Below are positions 1 to 9,007 of a stretch of 64,000 bases of DNA, piece by piece. The notes beneath the pieces are model-generated. The model saw only the letters and a program-made list of their open reading frames with translations. It had not been told where the DNA came from and did no database searches. The position numbers were made by a program, and so were the translations under genes. How positions within the stretch are numbered: the first letter of the stretch is position 1; each line of letters opens with the position of its first letter. The DNA is from Novosphingobium sp. UBA6272 (GTDB taxonomy: Bacteria > Pseudomonadota > Alphaproteobacteria > Sphingomonadales > Sphingomonadaceae), in contig NZ_DJUW01000033.1 in the NCBI RefSeq assembly GCF_002440635.1, forward strand, positions 69,678 through 133,677, written 5' to 3'.

Positions 1-56
1 GTTGAGAGTCCGCAATGTGTCAGCAATCTGACACGGCGACGACCCTGGCTTTCAAC

Positions 57-578
57 TCAGTCGAGCCGGGCGCTGGCAAACAGCGCCAGCCAGGCCTTGC
101 GGGCTTCCGGGGTGAAACCGTCCTTGCTCATCGCGCCGAGCAGGAACAGCGAGGGCTTGCCTTGTACGATTCGATAGAGCGCCGACTGCGGATAGCTTGA
201 CGGGCAACCCTGCGATTGCCGTTCCAGCGTGATCGAACCTTCATCCTGCGCGATGACAGTGAACCGGCTGGGGCACTGCGCATCGGCCTGGCGCTGAAGC
301 TCGGCCATCCAGTCAGCCGGGGCCGGAACCTTGGTATCGGGCTTGCGGGCAATGATAATCATCGCCTCGGTCCAGCTCTTGGTCGACTTGCCGCGCACGA
401 CGACCAGATCGGTCACATAGGCCGGATTCTTGTCGTTGAAGGCGATCAGGTCGGCATTGCCGCTATCAAAGGCCTCCTTCAGCGGCTGGTAGATGCGATG
501 ATCGAACACCAGCTTGTCGGCCAGCGCCGGCGTGGCAATGCCGAGCAAGGCAAGCGCAAGGAAGAGGCGTGAGCGCAT
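57..578 (-). CDS. Secreted/periplasmic protein of unknown function
   Basis: A 173-residue protein with a clear Sec signal peptide: basic start (MRSR), hydrophobic stretch, and an ALA-type cleavage site near residue 20. The mature part is about 150 residues, alpha/beta in character, with only two cysteines (C102 and C125), which could form a disulfide in the periplasm. No catalytic motif or named family is recognised. The ATG is supported by a GAGGGAA ribosome-binding sequence just upstream (read on the minus strand). It is divergent from the response regulator at 789. It is probably complete, as the stop lies well inside the window. Confidence 0.75.
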   Translation of the reverse strand: MRSRLFLALALLGIATPALADKLVFDHRIYQPLKEAFDSGNADLIAFNDKNPAYVTDLVVVRGKSTKSWTEAMIIIARKPDTKVPAPADWMAELQRQADAQCPSRFTVIAQDEGSITLERQSQGCPSSYPQSALYRIVQGKPSLFLLGAMSKDGFTPEARKAWLALFASARLD

Positions 579-788
579 GATGGTTCCCTCGATTTTGCTG
601 GGAATCTATACCTTTCCAGGCCGATCTTCACCCATTTAGATATGACAATAACCTGACACTCATTTGACAGACGCAGTTGTTCCGCAGGGTTCGCGGCTGA
701 CCGCAACCAACCTGTCATATTTGCATCACAAAACCGTCACCTCGACACGGCATTGTCGCAACCTAGCCAGACTGATTCCGCTAGCGTT
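579..788. promoter_or_regulatory. Divergent intergenic region
   Basis: About 210 bases between two divergent genes, AT-richer than its surroundings, with several TGACA/TGTCA-like words (about 641-720). It must hold both promoters, but no hexamer pair or operator can be assigned with confidence. The regulator gene at 789 is the obvious candidate to bind here. Confidence 0.35.
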
Positions 789-1466
789 ATGGACAACCAG
801 ACCACCCTGCTCCTCACCTCCACCCCGCCTGCCCTGGTCGCCGATCTGGTGCGCCGTCGTCCGGACTGGGAAATCGTGGCTCTTGAAGAAGGGCCGCCCG
901 AAGCTCCGCTGCCCGGAAAGGTTTGGGGATTCGTCGATTGGTTGTGCCCTTCCATGTCCGGGCTCGAAATGTGCCGCAGGCTGCGTGAAGCGCCCGCCAC
1001 CCGCTCTTCGCACCTGACCCTGGTGCTGGAGGATGCCAGCCCCGACGCCAAGCGCCGGGCCTTGCAGGCCGGGGCGGATGACTATCTGCCTGGGCCGCTC
1101 GATGCCGCGCGGATCGTCGAACGGGTCGAAGGCCTGGCTTCAAGCAGCGCGCCGACCCGCCACCGTCTGACCAACGGCGCGATCCTGCTCGACCGCGCGG
1201 CCTATCAGGTCCGGATCAATGGCGAGCCGGTGCCGATGCGCCCCAACGAGTTCCGTTTGCTTGCGCATTTCATGGAACATCCTGACCAGGTATTCAGCCG
1301 CACCGCGTTGATCGAACACCTCGGCAAAGACGGCGAAGCGATCGACGAACGCACGGTCGACGTCTGGGTAGGCCGCCTGCGCCGCGCACTCACCGCCAAT
1401 GGCGCGCCCGATCCGCTGCGGACCGTGCGCGCCATGGGCTATGTCATGGACAGCGCCTCCAGCTAG
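789..1466 (+). CDS. OmpR/PhoB-family response regulator with atypical receiver
   Basis: A 225-residue two-domain regulator. Residues 5-115 fold-match a receiver: the phospho-acceptor Asp is D50 in VDWLCPSMSG. The N-terminal acidic pair that binds Mg is absent, and the invariant Lys of the DDYLxKP motif is Gly (DDYLPGP, residues 97-103). Residues 128-220 are a winged-helix DNA-binding domain (MRPNEFRLLAHF, ERTVDVWVGRLRRAL, VRAMGYV). It probably binds DNA as a dimer but may not respond to phosphorylation normally. No histidine kinase lies next to it. The start is uncertain: an in-frame TTG at 753 would add 12 residues, and neither start has a strong ribosome-binding sequence. It converges on the next gene with one base between the stops. 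Confidence 0.85.
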   Translation: MDNQTTLLLTSTPPALVADLVRRRPDWEIVALEEGPPEAPLPGKVWGFVDWLCPSMSGLEMCRRLREAPATRSSHLTLVLEDASPDAKRRALQAGADDYLPGPLDAARIVERVEGLASSSAPTRHRLTNGAILLDRAAYQVRINGEPVPMRPNEFRLLAHFMEHPDQVFSRTALIEHLGKDGEAIDERTVDVWVGRLRRALTANGAPDPLRTVRAMGYVMDSASS

Positions 1467-1467
1467 C

Positions 1468-3270
1468 TCAGTCCAGCCGCGGCTTACGCAGGATCAGCTC
1501 ACTCCCGCCGTCTGGGGTCTTGAGGTAGATCCGGTCGCCTTGCAGCCGGTAGTCGAACACCAGATCGACATCGACCAGCCGGACCTGACGCTCATTGACC
1601 TGTACGTTCTGGTAGACGTCATCGCCCTTCTGCCGGGACGTGATGAATTCGCCGTCCTCGGTGAATTCAACGGTATCGCCACGGGCAATGTCAATCAGGC
1701 CGTTCTGGCGCACCACTTCCCATTCGCCCTTCAGCGCCAGCGGACGCAATTCCTTGGGCATCTCGCCCTGGAAACCGGCGACATAGGCAGCGCGGCTGCG
1801 CAGGCCGCCGACCAGCTTGGTTTCTTCCTGCATGCCCGGCAGTTCGCTGGCATCGAGGCGCCGCGAAAGGCCGTCGATCAGATTGAAGGCCACCTTCTTG
1901 TCGCCGCCCTGGTGATAGCCGTTCAGCGCGGTCTGGAGCGTGGTGAACTCGTCGACAAGGAAGTGCGCCTTGCGCAGCGGCACCGGTGCTTCGCCCTGCG
2001 GCAGGGCCACGGCAATACGGTCCTCACCGACCGCGCGGCTGCGTCCATCGGTGTAGCGCAGCGATCCAGTCAGCAGCGGCGTGTCGGAAGCCAGTTCTGC
2101 TTCGGGCAAGTTTGCATGAGCTCCGTCCTTGCCCAAGGTCACGTAGATCCCGCCGCCGTTGCTGGAAAGGAACGCGGTAGGAATGGTCACCTTGACCGTG
2201 CCTTCCGGGGCACTGCTCATCAGGCCATCGGGCACGCCGAACACGCCGGTGATCCGGTAGCCCTTGGGCGGGGTCAGCGCGAGATCGATATCGTGCGCGA
2301 CCTCGCTGACCATGTTGTAGAATTCGCGGTCGAAGATGGCCTTGGCCGAACCCTGATTGTCGACAAAGAACAGGTTCCCGCCGCGCACGCTGGATACCTT
2401 GGTAGCCAGTGCCGCATCGAAGTGCACCCCGACCCCGAAGGTGGTGAGCCCGATTCCCTTGGCCGATCCGCCTTCGGCCTGGCCAATGAAACCCTCGGCG
2501 CTGGTATCGCCGACATTGGGGTTCTCGTCGGTGAACAGCATGACCCGGGTCTTGCCGTGGCTGCGGGGCAGTTCGGCCTCGGCCATCGTATAGCCGGCCT
2601 CCAGCCCTTCCTCCATCGCGGTCGAGCCTTCGATCTCGATCCCGTCGATCGCCTTGCGGATCATGCCCTCGTTGCCGGCGAACTCGGTCATTTCAAGGTG
2701 CGTTTGCGGTTCGGAGCCATAAGTGATGATCCCGATCCGGTCGCCCTTGCGCAACTTGCCAACCAAGGTGTGGAGCGCGCCCTTGACCTGCGAAATCGGC
2801 CAACCACTCATCGAGCCGGAGCGGTCTACCACAATCACCAGGCTGACCGGCTCGGCCTTGTAGGCTTCGGCATCGATGTTGCTGGCAAAGCCAAGGCCGA
2901 CGAACCACTTGTCATCGGGGCGCAGCGGCAAGGCGGCGGGCATTGCCGCACCGGTCAGGCAGAAGGTCTGCTTGCAAGGGCTCCGTTCGGGCAGGGTCAG
3001 GTCATGCTCGCCCATCAACCCTTCCATGGTCAGGCTGAAGGTCTGCGGCAGGAAATCGCCGTCGAGCGAGACCCAGCGGAAGTGGCGAATATCCTGCGCC
3101 CCGCCTTGCCGGACCGAAGTTGCGGTTACGACGATGCTGCTGTTTGCGTCGTCCTCCTCCTCGGCCTGGCTATCCTGCGCGGCGGCTGGCCAGGCGGCCA
3201 TTGCCATCGCGATGCTAAGGGTGATTGCGAGGCCCGTTTGACGGGTCCGCGATAGACGGTTGTTTGCCAT
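1468..3270 (-). CDS. Secreted VWA-domain protein
   Basis: A 600-residue exported protein. The start at 3270 is chosen over an upstream in-frame ATG (3354) because it follows a strong GAGGAG ribosome-binding sequence and opens directly into a signal peptide (cleavage after AAAQ, about residue 32). Residues 143-310 form a von Willebrand A domain with intact MIDAS residues: D149-R-S151-G-S153, T217 and D248. The C-terminal half is beta-rich and unassigned, and ends with a short lipocalin-like stretch asking for test only. VWA proteins of this layout act in the periplasm or at the surface through metal-dependent binding; the ligand is unknown. It stands alone, with no MoxR ATPase beside it. Confidence 0.85.
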   Translation of the reverse strand: MANNRLSRTRQTGLAITLSIAMAMAAWPAAAQDSQAEEEDDANSSIVVTATSVRQGGAQDIRHFRWVSLDGDFLPQTFSLTMEGLMGEHDLTLPERSPCKQTFCLTGAAMPAALPLRPDDKWFVGLGFASNIDAEAYKAEPVSLVIVVDRSGSMSGWPISQVKGALHTLVGKLRKGDRIGIITYGSEPQTHLEMTEFAGNEGMIRKAIDGIEIEGSTAMEEGLEAGYTMAEAELPRSHGKTRVMLFTDENPNVGDTSAEGFIGQAEGGSAKGIGLTTFGVGVHFDAALATKVSSVRGGNLFFVDNQGSAKAIFDREFYNMVSEVAHDIDLALTPPKGYRITGVFGVPDGLMSSAPEGTVKVTIPTAFLSSNGGGIYVTLGKDGAHANLPEAELASDTPLLTGSLRYTDGRSRAVGEDRIAVALPQGEAPVPLRKAHFLVDEFTTLQTALNGYHQGGDKKVAFNLIDGLSRRLDASELPGMQEETKLVGGLRSRAAYVAGFQGEMPKELRPLALKGEWEVVRQNGLIDIARGDTVEFTEDGEFITSRQKGDDVYQNVQVNERQVRLVDVDLVFDYRLQGDRIYLKTPDGGSELILRKPRLD

Positions 3271-3471
3271 GTCTTCGCCTCCTCTTGCTTTGATCGACTC
3301 GAGGCTGACATGAAACGTTATAACGTGCAAATCATTCCATTTTGCAACTTTCATTCATGTTATCAGTGCCCTTCTCACTCCGGCTGTGAATCCCCGCAGC
3401 TCGCGGCTTGCCCCCGGCGGCTGGCGGCGGCATAGGCGCGGCAACCGAATCCCCAGCGAAAGGCCCATGCC
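3271..3471. promoter_or_regulatory. Intergenic region upstream of VWA gene and purS
   Basis: About 200 bases separating divergent genes. The half next to the VWA gene is AT-rich (3300-3365) and is the likely promoter area for both. The purS-proximal half is G/C-rich with short imperfect palindromes (GCAGCTCGCGGCTTGC). No purine riboswitch was recognised. Confidence 0.35.
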
Positions 3472-3708
3472 ATGAAGGTCCGCGTGTTCGTCTCTCTCAA
3501 GAACGGTGTGCTCGACCCGCAGGGCCGTGCGATCCACCACGCGATCGAGGGTCTGGGCATCCACGGTGTGCAGGATGTCCGCGCCGGCAAGATGATCGAG
3601 CTTGATGTCGACGACACTGTCAGCGACGAACAGCTGGATACCATGTGCAAGCAGCTGCTCGCCAACATGGTGATCGAAAACTACCGGATCGAAAGGTTGG
3701 CGGCATGA
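3472..3708 (+). CDS. purS: Phosphoribosylformylglycinamidine synthase subunit PurS
   Basis: A 78-residue protein matching the usual PurS length (about 80). It starts with the typical beta strand (MKVRVFVSLKNGVLDPQG) and contains the conserved AIEGLGI and VRAGKMIEL segments. PurS is the small bridging subunit of the three-part FGAM synthase (PurL-PurQ-PurS) in de novo purine synthesis, and helps pass ammonia from PurQ to PurL. Its TGA stop overlaps the purQ ATG (ATGA), so the two are translationally coupled. purL is not in the window, and purC, often upstream, is absent. Confidence 0.97.
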   Translation: MKVRVFVSLKNGVLDPQGRAIHHAIEGLGIHGVQDVRAGKMIELDVDDTVSDEQLDTMCKQLLANMVIENYRIERLAA

Positions 3709-4382
3709 GCTTCCGCAGCGCGGTCATCACCTTCCCCGGATCGAACTGCGACCGGGACATGGCCGACGCGCTCGAAAAGGTCTCGGGCACTGCCCCGCAC
3801 CGCGTTTGGCACGCCGACGCCGAACTGCCTCAAGGCCTTGATTTCATCGCCTTGCCCGGCGGCTTTTCCTATGGCGACTACCTGCGCTCCGGCGCGATGG
3901 CCGCACGCAGCCCGATCATGCAGGCCGTGATTGCCGCCGCAAATCGCGGGGTTCCGGTGCTGGGCGTCTGCAACGGCTTTCAGGTGCTGACCGAAAGCGG
4001 CCTGCTGCCCGGCGCGCTGCTGCGCAATGCCGGGATGAACTTCGTCTGCCGCGAAGTCGCGTTGACGGTTGAGAACAGCCAAAGCCTGTTTACCGGCCGC
4101 TATAGCGCCGGCCAGACGATCACGATCCCGGTCGCGCATCACGATGGAAATTACTTCGCCGACACCGAGACGCTTGACCGACTGGAAGGCGATGGCCGCG
4201 TGGCGTTCCGCTATGGTGAGGACGTCAACGGTTCGGCCCGGGGCATCGCCGGTGTTCTGAACCCGGCCGGCAACGTGCTCGGGATGATGCCGCATCCGGA
4301 ACGGATGATCGAGGCGGAACAGGGCGGCACCGATGGCCGCGCGCTGTTTGAAAGTGCGCTGAACGCGCTGGCCTCAGCCTAA
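3705..4382 (+). CDS. purQ: Phosphoribosylformylglycinamidine synthase subunit PurQ
   Basis: A 225-residue class I glutamine amidotransferase, normal length for the small PurQ of the PurSQL type. It opens with the characteristic ITFPGSNCDRD motif. The catalytic triad is visible: Cys89 in GVCNGFQ, and His197 with Glu199 in MPHPER. It hydrolyses glutamine and supplies ammonia for FGAM formation in the cytoplasm. The start is fixed by the 4-base overlap with purS. Its 3' end overlaps by 4 bases the end of the convergent GGDEF/EAL gene. Confidence 0.97.
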   Translation: MSFRSAVITFPGSNCDRDMADALEKVSGTAPHRVWHADAELPQGLDFIALPGGFSYGDYLRSGAMAARSPIMQAVIAAANRGVPVLGVCNGFQVLTESGLLPGALLRNAGMNFVCREVALTVENSQSLFTGRYSAGQTITIPVAHHDGNYFADTETLDRLEGDGRVAFRYGEDVNGSARGIAGVLNPAGNVLGMMPHPERMIEAEQGGTDGRALFESALNALASA

Positions 4383-6739
4383 CCGGCGTTGGCCTGACGC
4401 AGCTGCGAGCCCTGGAACAGGCCGCGCGCTTCGGTTGCGCCCATAGGCCGGCCGAAGTAATAACCCTGGATCTTGCGGCAACCCAATTGGCGGATTACCT
4501 CAAGTTCATGCTCGGTTTCCACGCCTTCGGCGGTGGTCGACATCTCCAGACTTTCGGCCATGGCCACAACGGCACGGATGATCGCCAGGCTTTCCGGATT
4601 ACCCAGCGCTGCCCCCGTCACAAATGAGCGATCGACCTTGATCGTCGAGAAGCGCAGGTTGCGGATATAGGCGAGCGAGGAATAGCCTGTCCCAAAATCG
4701 TCGAGCGCGATCCCGCAGCCCAGTGACATGATCTGTTCGAGCGCGGCCCGCGCAGTGCTGGAATCGCGCACGAAAATTGATTCGGTCACTTCGATCTCAA
4801 GCCGCTGGGCCGGCAAGCCGCTGGAGCTGAGGGCAGTCACTACGCTTGAGATAAAGCCTGGATCGAGCAACTGCTCACCTGACACGTTGACCGCAACCTT
4901 GATGTTACTTGGCCAGCGCACCGCCTCGCGGCAAGCCTCGCGCAGAACCCATTCGCCGATTGGCACGATCAGGCGAGTATCTTCGGCAAGAGGAATGAAC
5001 TTGGCCGGGCTGACAAAGCCGTGATCCTCGCTGTTCCAGCGCAGCAGCGCTTCGAAGCTGACAATGGTTTCGTCCTTGGCATCGACCACCGGCTGATAGT
5101 TCAACATCATTTCGCTCTTTTCGAGCGCGCGGCGCAGCGAGAATTCCAGCTTACGGCGTTCTTCGGCCTCTTGGTGCAGCGAAGGCTCGTAACCGTGGTG
5201 GACCCCGCCGCCTTCTTCCTTCGAGCGGTAGAGCGCAAGGTCGGCATTGCGCATCAGCGTCTCGACCGTGGTGCCGTCGCGCGGACCGATCGCCGAGCCA
5301 ACCGAAGCACCGATGTAAAGCGTGTGATGCTCGACTTCATACGGGCGTGAGAGCAGTTCGATCACTGCATCGGCAACACGGACAACCCGGTTGTGATCGG
5401 ATGCGTCGCGGATCACGATCGCGAATTCATCGCCGCCCAGTCGGCCGACCAGTTCGTTGTCGGTCATGATCGACTTGAGCCGTTCCGATACGCGCGCCAG
5501 CAACTGATCGCCGATCAGGTGGCCCAGCGTGTCGTTAACCGACTTGAACCGGTCGAGGTCGATCATCAGGAAGGCGCAGCGGGTGCGCCACTGATCGGCA
5601 TAGCGCATCGCTTCGCCCAGCGCCTCGGTCACCATCATCCGGTTGGGCAGGCCCGTCAGGGTATCGTAACGCGCCATGTGCGCGATTTTCTCGCTCGACT
5701 CACGCTGTTCGGTTACGTCCGAACCGACCCCGCGGAATCCGTCGAAGTTGCCGTCCTCGTCCAGTTTTGAGGTGCCCGAAAGCTCCCACCAGCGTTGCTG
5801 GTTGTTGATCGTCACCCGGACCAGCAGGTTTGAAAAGCTTTCGCGCCGTTTGATCCGCTCGGCCAGGTCATGGAGGCTTGATGGGAACTGGCCGGTGTCC
5901 CAGGCCGGACCTGCGATCAGCTGGATAAAGGGTTTGCCTTCGATCTCGTCGGGCGACAGCCCCAAGGCAAAAGCAAATCGCGGGCTGGCCGAGCGTACCC
6001 GGCGCGAAGGATCGATTTGCCACAACCAATCGGCCTCGCCCTCTTCGAATTCACGGAGGAGCATCGAGACGACTTCGCTTTTCTCGGCCATGGCGGATTC
6101 GGCGATCCGGGCGGTCAGGAAGAATCGCGCGTTCTCAATCGCGCCAAGCCCGACGATTACCATAAATACCAAAGACAGCAGCGCCATTTCGATCGAGCCG
6201 CCGAACAGGAAGCTGACCAGCGCAGCCCCACCGACGATCGCAGCAAACAGCAAGTTGCCAAGCGGCACGGCCGGAAGGAGCATCGCCGATGCCGTCATCA
6301 GCATGGCGCAGACCGCCCAAAGTTCAAGCTGCGCGGACGGTGGACTGAACGGCGCAAATGTCGCCAGCGGCACCACCCAGACCAGCGCATTGCCGATCGA
6401 ACTCAGCGTCTGGCGATTGACCTCCTCCTTGGAAATGCGCCGCCGATCGGCATCTCCGAGGGCCTTGTCGATCTTGGCACCATAGAACAGGCTGGCCGCC
6501 AATACGGCGATCCAACCGATCAATGCAGCGATATGGATTGAGCCGTAGTAGAGCCGCAGCACGCCAAGCGCGGCGATGCCGTGGGCCAGGCCGCGTGCGA
6601 CCGTGTTCCGCGCCAGACTGGAGTACTGCAAGCCACGCAGCCGCCCCCAATCCCCTTCGGCGGGATCGGTCAGACCGAGAACCGCCATGACCGGCAGGCT
6701 TCTGGGCAACGTGGACGAGGCGGTGTCAGGCTTGCTCAC
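4379..6739 (-). CDS. Membrane GGDEF/EAL cyclic-di-GMP enzyme with PAS domain
   Basis: A 786-residue signalling protein. Residues about 45-205 hold several hydrophobic segments (membrane sensor). A PAS domain covers about 235-345 (WLWQIDP start, GSDVTEQRE end). The GGDEF domain has its motif intact at 435-439, and the EAL domain at 563-565 keeps N618, E650, the DDFGTGYSS loop (680-688), K701 and E738. Both cyclase and phosphodiesterase active sites therefore look usable, and a bifunctional or switchable c-di-GMP enzyme is likely. The start codon is GTG, preceded by an AGGG sequence. The 3' end overlaps convergent purQ by 4 bases. Confidence 0.94.
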   Translation of the reverse strand: MSKPDTASSTLPRSLPVMAVLGLTDPAEGDWGRLRGLQYSSLARNTVARGLAHGIAALGVLRLYYGSIHIAALIGWIAVLAASLFYGAKIDKALGDADRRRISKEEVNRQTLSSIGNALVWVVPLATFAPFSPPSAQLELWAVCAMLMTASAMLLPAVPLGNLLFAAIVGGAALVSFLFGGSIEMALLSLVFMVIVGLGAIENARFFLTARIAESAMAEKSEVVSMLLREFEEGEADWLWQIDPSRRVRSASPRFAFALGLSPDEIEGKPFIQLIAGPAWDTGQFPSSLHDLAERIKRRESFSNLLVRVTINNQQRWWELSGTSKLDEDGNFDGFRGVGSDVTEQRESSEKIAHMARYDTLTGLPNRMMVTEALGEAMRYADQWRTRCAFLMIDLDRFKSVNDTLGHLIGDQLLARVSERLKSIMTDNELVGRLGGDEFAIVIRDASDHNRVVRVADAVIELLSRPYEVEHHTLYIGASVGSAIGPRDGTTVETLMRNADLALYRSKEEGGGVHHGYEPSLHQEAEERRKLEFSLRRALEKSEMMLNYQPVVDAKDETIVSFEALLRWNSEDHGFVSPAKFIPLAEDTRLIVPIGEWVLREACREAVRWPSNIKVAVNVSGEQLLDPGFISSVVTALSSSGLPAQRLEIEVTESIFVRDSSTARAALEQIMSLGCGIALDDFGTGYSSLAYIRNLRFSTIKVDRSFVTGAALGNPESLAIIRAVVAMAESLEMSTTAEGVETEHELEVIRQLGCRKIQGYYFGRPMGATEARGLFQGSQLRQANAG

Positions 6740-6766
6740 GCGCCCTGATTAGGATGAAATTGTTAG

Positions 6767-6789
6767 CGCCCCGTAAAGTTTACGAGGCG
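6767..6789. terminator. Possible hairpin after the GFA gene
   Basis: An 11-base inverted repeat (CGCCCCGTAAA / TTTACGAGGCG, one G-U-tolerated mismatch) lies just past the stop of the GFA gene and before the GTG of the GGDEF/EAL gene. On the minus strand it is followed by CTAACAATTTC, not a clean T run, so it is a weak terminator or an mRNA-end hairpin. Confidence 0.4.
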
Positions 6790-6800
6790 AAAACCGTAAT

Positions 6801-7187
6801 TCAGGTCGGTCGTGCGGTTTGATCGAGCAAGGCACGAGCCTGTTCCCAATTGCGACCGTCGAATGACTGTACCTTTGGTTCAAGGCCATGGCCCGGATCA
6901 AGGCAGCGGAAATTGATGCTCCATGCACCAGGGTGGCTGCGCGGCTGATAAAACGCTTTGATCCCGCAGGTCTTACAGAACAGGTGCTCCGCTGCGCGCG
7001 TACCGAAGCGATAAGACTGCAAAGCCTCCTCACCGCACAGAAGCGCAAAATCCTGATGGCGTACAATCAGATGCTGAAGGCCAGACTTGGCGCAGATCGA
7101 GCAATTGCAATCCAGCAGTTCCACCGGTGGCTCAACCTCAACAGCAAAGCGTACCGCGCCGCAGTGACAGCCGCCCTCCAGCCTCAC
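6801..7187 (-). CDS. GFA-family zinc-binding protein
   Basis: A 128-residue protein of the GFA (glutathione-dependent formaldehyde-activating enzyme-like) family. The zinc cysteines are all present: C7 and C9 (CHC), C27/C29/C32 (CNCSIC), and C71/C74 (CKTC). Family members bind structural and catalytic-type zinc; most, like this one, have no proven substrate, and the name should not be read as proof of formaldehyde metabolism. Its ATG overlaps the glmS stop (ATGA, 7184-7187), making it the last gene of the glmU-glmS run. Confidence 0.9.
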   Translation of the reverse strand: MRLEGGCHCGAVRFAVEVEPPVELLDCNCSICAKSGLQHLIVRHQDFALLCGEEALQSYRFGTRAAEHLFCKTCGIKAFYQPRSHPGAWSINFRCLDPGHGLEPKVQSFDGRNWEQARALLDQTARPT

Positions 7188-9007
7188 TCGACGGTTACCG
7201 ACTTGGCCAGGTTGCGCGGCTGATCGACATCGGTGCCCTTCACGCAGGCGACATGGTATGCCAGCAATTGCACCGGCACGGCATAGACCAGCGGGGCGAT
7301 CAGGGGGTGGACTGATGGCATCTCGATCGTAGCCAGGCAGCCCTCACCAGCCTCATCGATCCCGGCTTTGTCGCTGATCAGCACCACCTTGCCGCCACGC
7401 GCGCGGACTTCCTGCATATTGCTGACGGTCTTTTCGAACAGCGGACCTGAGGGCGCGAGGACGATCACCGGAACCGCCTCGTCGATCAGCGCGATCGGGC
7501 CGTGCTTCATTTCACCCGATGCATAACCTTCGGCATGTATATAGCTGATTTCTTTGAGTTTCAATGCACCTTCCAAAGCCAGCGGATAGTCCTGCCCGCG
7601 GCCCAGATAGAGCACGTCGCGGGCCGGGGCGATCAGGTGGGCCATGGCCGCGATTTCGTCGTCGTGGGCCAGCGCGGCGTTGAGGCTGGCGGGGGCTTCG
7701 AGCAAGTGCTTGACCACCTCGGCCTCTTCGGCACGGTTCATCCGCCCGCGCTTGACCGCCATATGTGCGGCGAGCGCAGCAAGCACCGCGAGCTGGCAGG
7801 TGAAGGCCTTGGTCGAGGCAACCCCGATCTCCGGCCCGGCATGGGTCGGCAGCAGCAAGTCGGCCTCGCGCGCCATCGAGCTGGTGGGAACATTGACCAC
7901 CACCGCGATGGTCTGGCCCTGCGCCTTGCAGTGGCGCAGCGCGGCGAGCGTGTCGGCGGTCTCCCCGCTCTGCGAGATGAACAGCGAGAGCCCGCCCGGC
8001 TCCATCACGGGTTCACGGTAACGGAACTCAGATGCAAAATCGATGTCGGCGGGCAGGCGCGCGAACTGCTCGAACCAGTACTTGGCGACCATCCCGGCGT
8101 AGTAGCTGGTCCCGCAAGCGACGATGGTGACGCGGTTGATGCTGGAGAGGTCAAAATCGAACTGCGGCAGTGCGACGGTCTGATCCAGCTGGCGGATATA
8201 GCTGCGCAGCGTTTGCGCCACCACGGTCGGCTGCTCGAAGATCTCCTTCTGCATGAAGTGGCGGTAGTTGCCCTTCTCGATCTCCGCCGCCGAAGCGCCC
8301 GAGGTGGTAACCTCGCGTTCGACCGGCTGGTTGTCCTTGTCATAGATCTGCGCGCCCTCGCGGGTCACGATCACCCAGTCGCCTTCTTCGAGATAGGTGA
8401 TCTGCTGGGTCAGCGGGGCGAGCGCCAGTGCATCGGAACCGAGGTATGTCTCGCCATCGGCATGGCCCAGCACCAAAGGCGAGCCCAGCCGCGCGCCGAT
8501 CAGCATGTCGGGATGTTCGCGGAATGCGATCGCCAGGGCAAAGGCCCCGCGCAGTTGCGGCAGCACCGTCTTGACCGCGTCGGCGGGGGACAGCCCGGCC
8601 TCGACCTGCTCGGAAACCAGATGCGCGACCACTTCGGTATCGGTCTCGCTTTCGAAGGTCCGGCCGCGCGCGGTGAGCGACTCCTTCAGCTGGCGAAAGT
8701 TCTCGATGATCCCGTTGTGGACCAGCGCGAGGTGTTGGGTGGCGTGCGGGTGGGCATTGGCCGCAGTCGGCGCGCCGTGGGTGGCCCAGCGAGTGTGGGC
8801 AATCCCGGTAGTGCCTGGCGCCGGATCGCGGGCGAGTTCGCGCACCAGGTTCACCAGCTTGCCCGGCGCGCGGCGGCGGATCAGCTGGCCTTGGTGGACC
8901 GTACAGACGCCCGCGCTGTCATAGCCGCGATACTCCATCCGCCGCAGGCCATCGACCAGCCGGTCCGCTACCTGTTCCTTGCCGACGATGCCGATAATGC
9001 CGCACAT
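7184..9007 (-). CDS. glmS: Glutamine--fructose-6-phosphate aminotransferase
   Basis: A 607-residue enzyme of full family length that makes glucosamine-6-phosphate from fructose-6-phosphate and glutamine, the first step toward UDP-GlcNAc for peptidoglycan and lipid A. The N-terminal glutaminase domain starts with the processed nucleophile Cys2 (MCGIIGIVG). Two SIS domains follow (CGTSYYAGMVAKYW, SQSGETADT), and the C-terminus ends PRNLAKSVTVE, the usual tail. The gene begins directly after the PIN-toxin stop (one base apart) and overlaps the GFA gene. No glmS ribozyme is seen or expected, since it is embedded in an operon. Confidence 0.98.
   Translation of the reverse strand: MCGIIGIVGKEQVADRLVDGLRRMEYRGYDSAGVCTVHQGQLIRRRAPGKLVNLVRELARDPAPGTTGIAHTRWATHGAPTAANAHPHATQHLALVHNGIIENFRQLKESLTARGRTFESETDTEVVAHLVSEQVEAGLSPADAVKTVLPQLRGAFALAIAFREHPDMLIGARLGSPLVLGHADGETYLGSDALALAPLTQQITYLEEGDWVIVTREGAQIYDKDNQPVEREVTTSGASAAEIEKGNYRHFMQKEIFEQPTVVAQTLRSYIRQLDQTVALPQFDFDLSSINRVTIVACGTSYYAGMVAKYWFEQFARLPADIDFASEFRYREPVMEPGGLSLFISQSGETADTLAALRHCKAQGQTIAVVVNVPTSSMAREADLLLPTHAGPEIGVASTKAFTCQLAVLAALAAHMAVKRGRMNRAEEAEVVKHLLEAPASLNAALAHDDEIAAMAHLIAPARDVLYLGRGQDYPLALEGALKLKEISYIHAEGYASGEMKHGPIALIDEAVPVIVLAPSGPLFEKTVSNMQEVRARGGKVVLISDKAGIDEAGEGCLATIEMPSVHPLIAPLVYAVPVQLLAYHVACVKGTDVDQPRNLAKSVTVE

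Noticed and set aside
1399..3255. A 618-codon open frame on the plus strand opposite the VWA gene
   Set aside because: It is a mirror of the minus-strand gene in GC-rich DNA. The minus-strand product has a signal peptide and full VWA motifs; this one has no domain and a biased composition.
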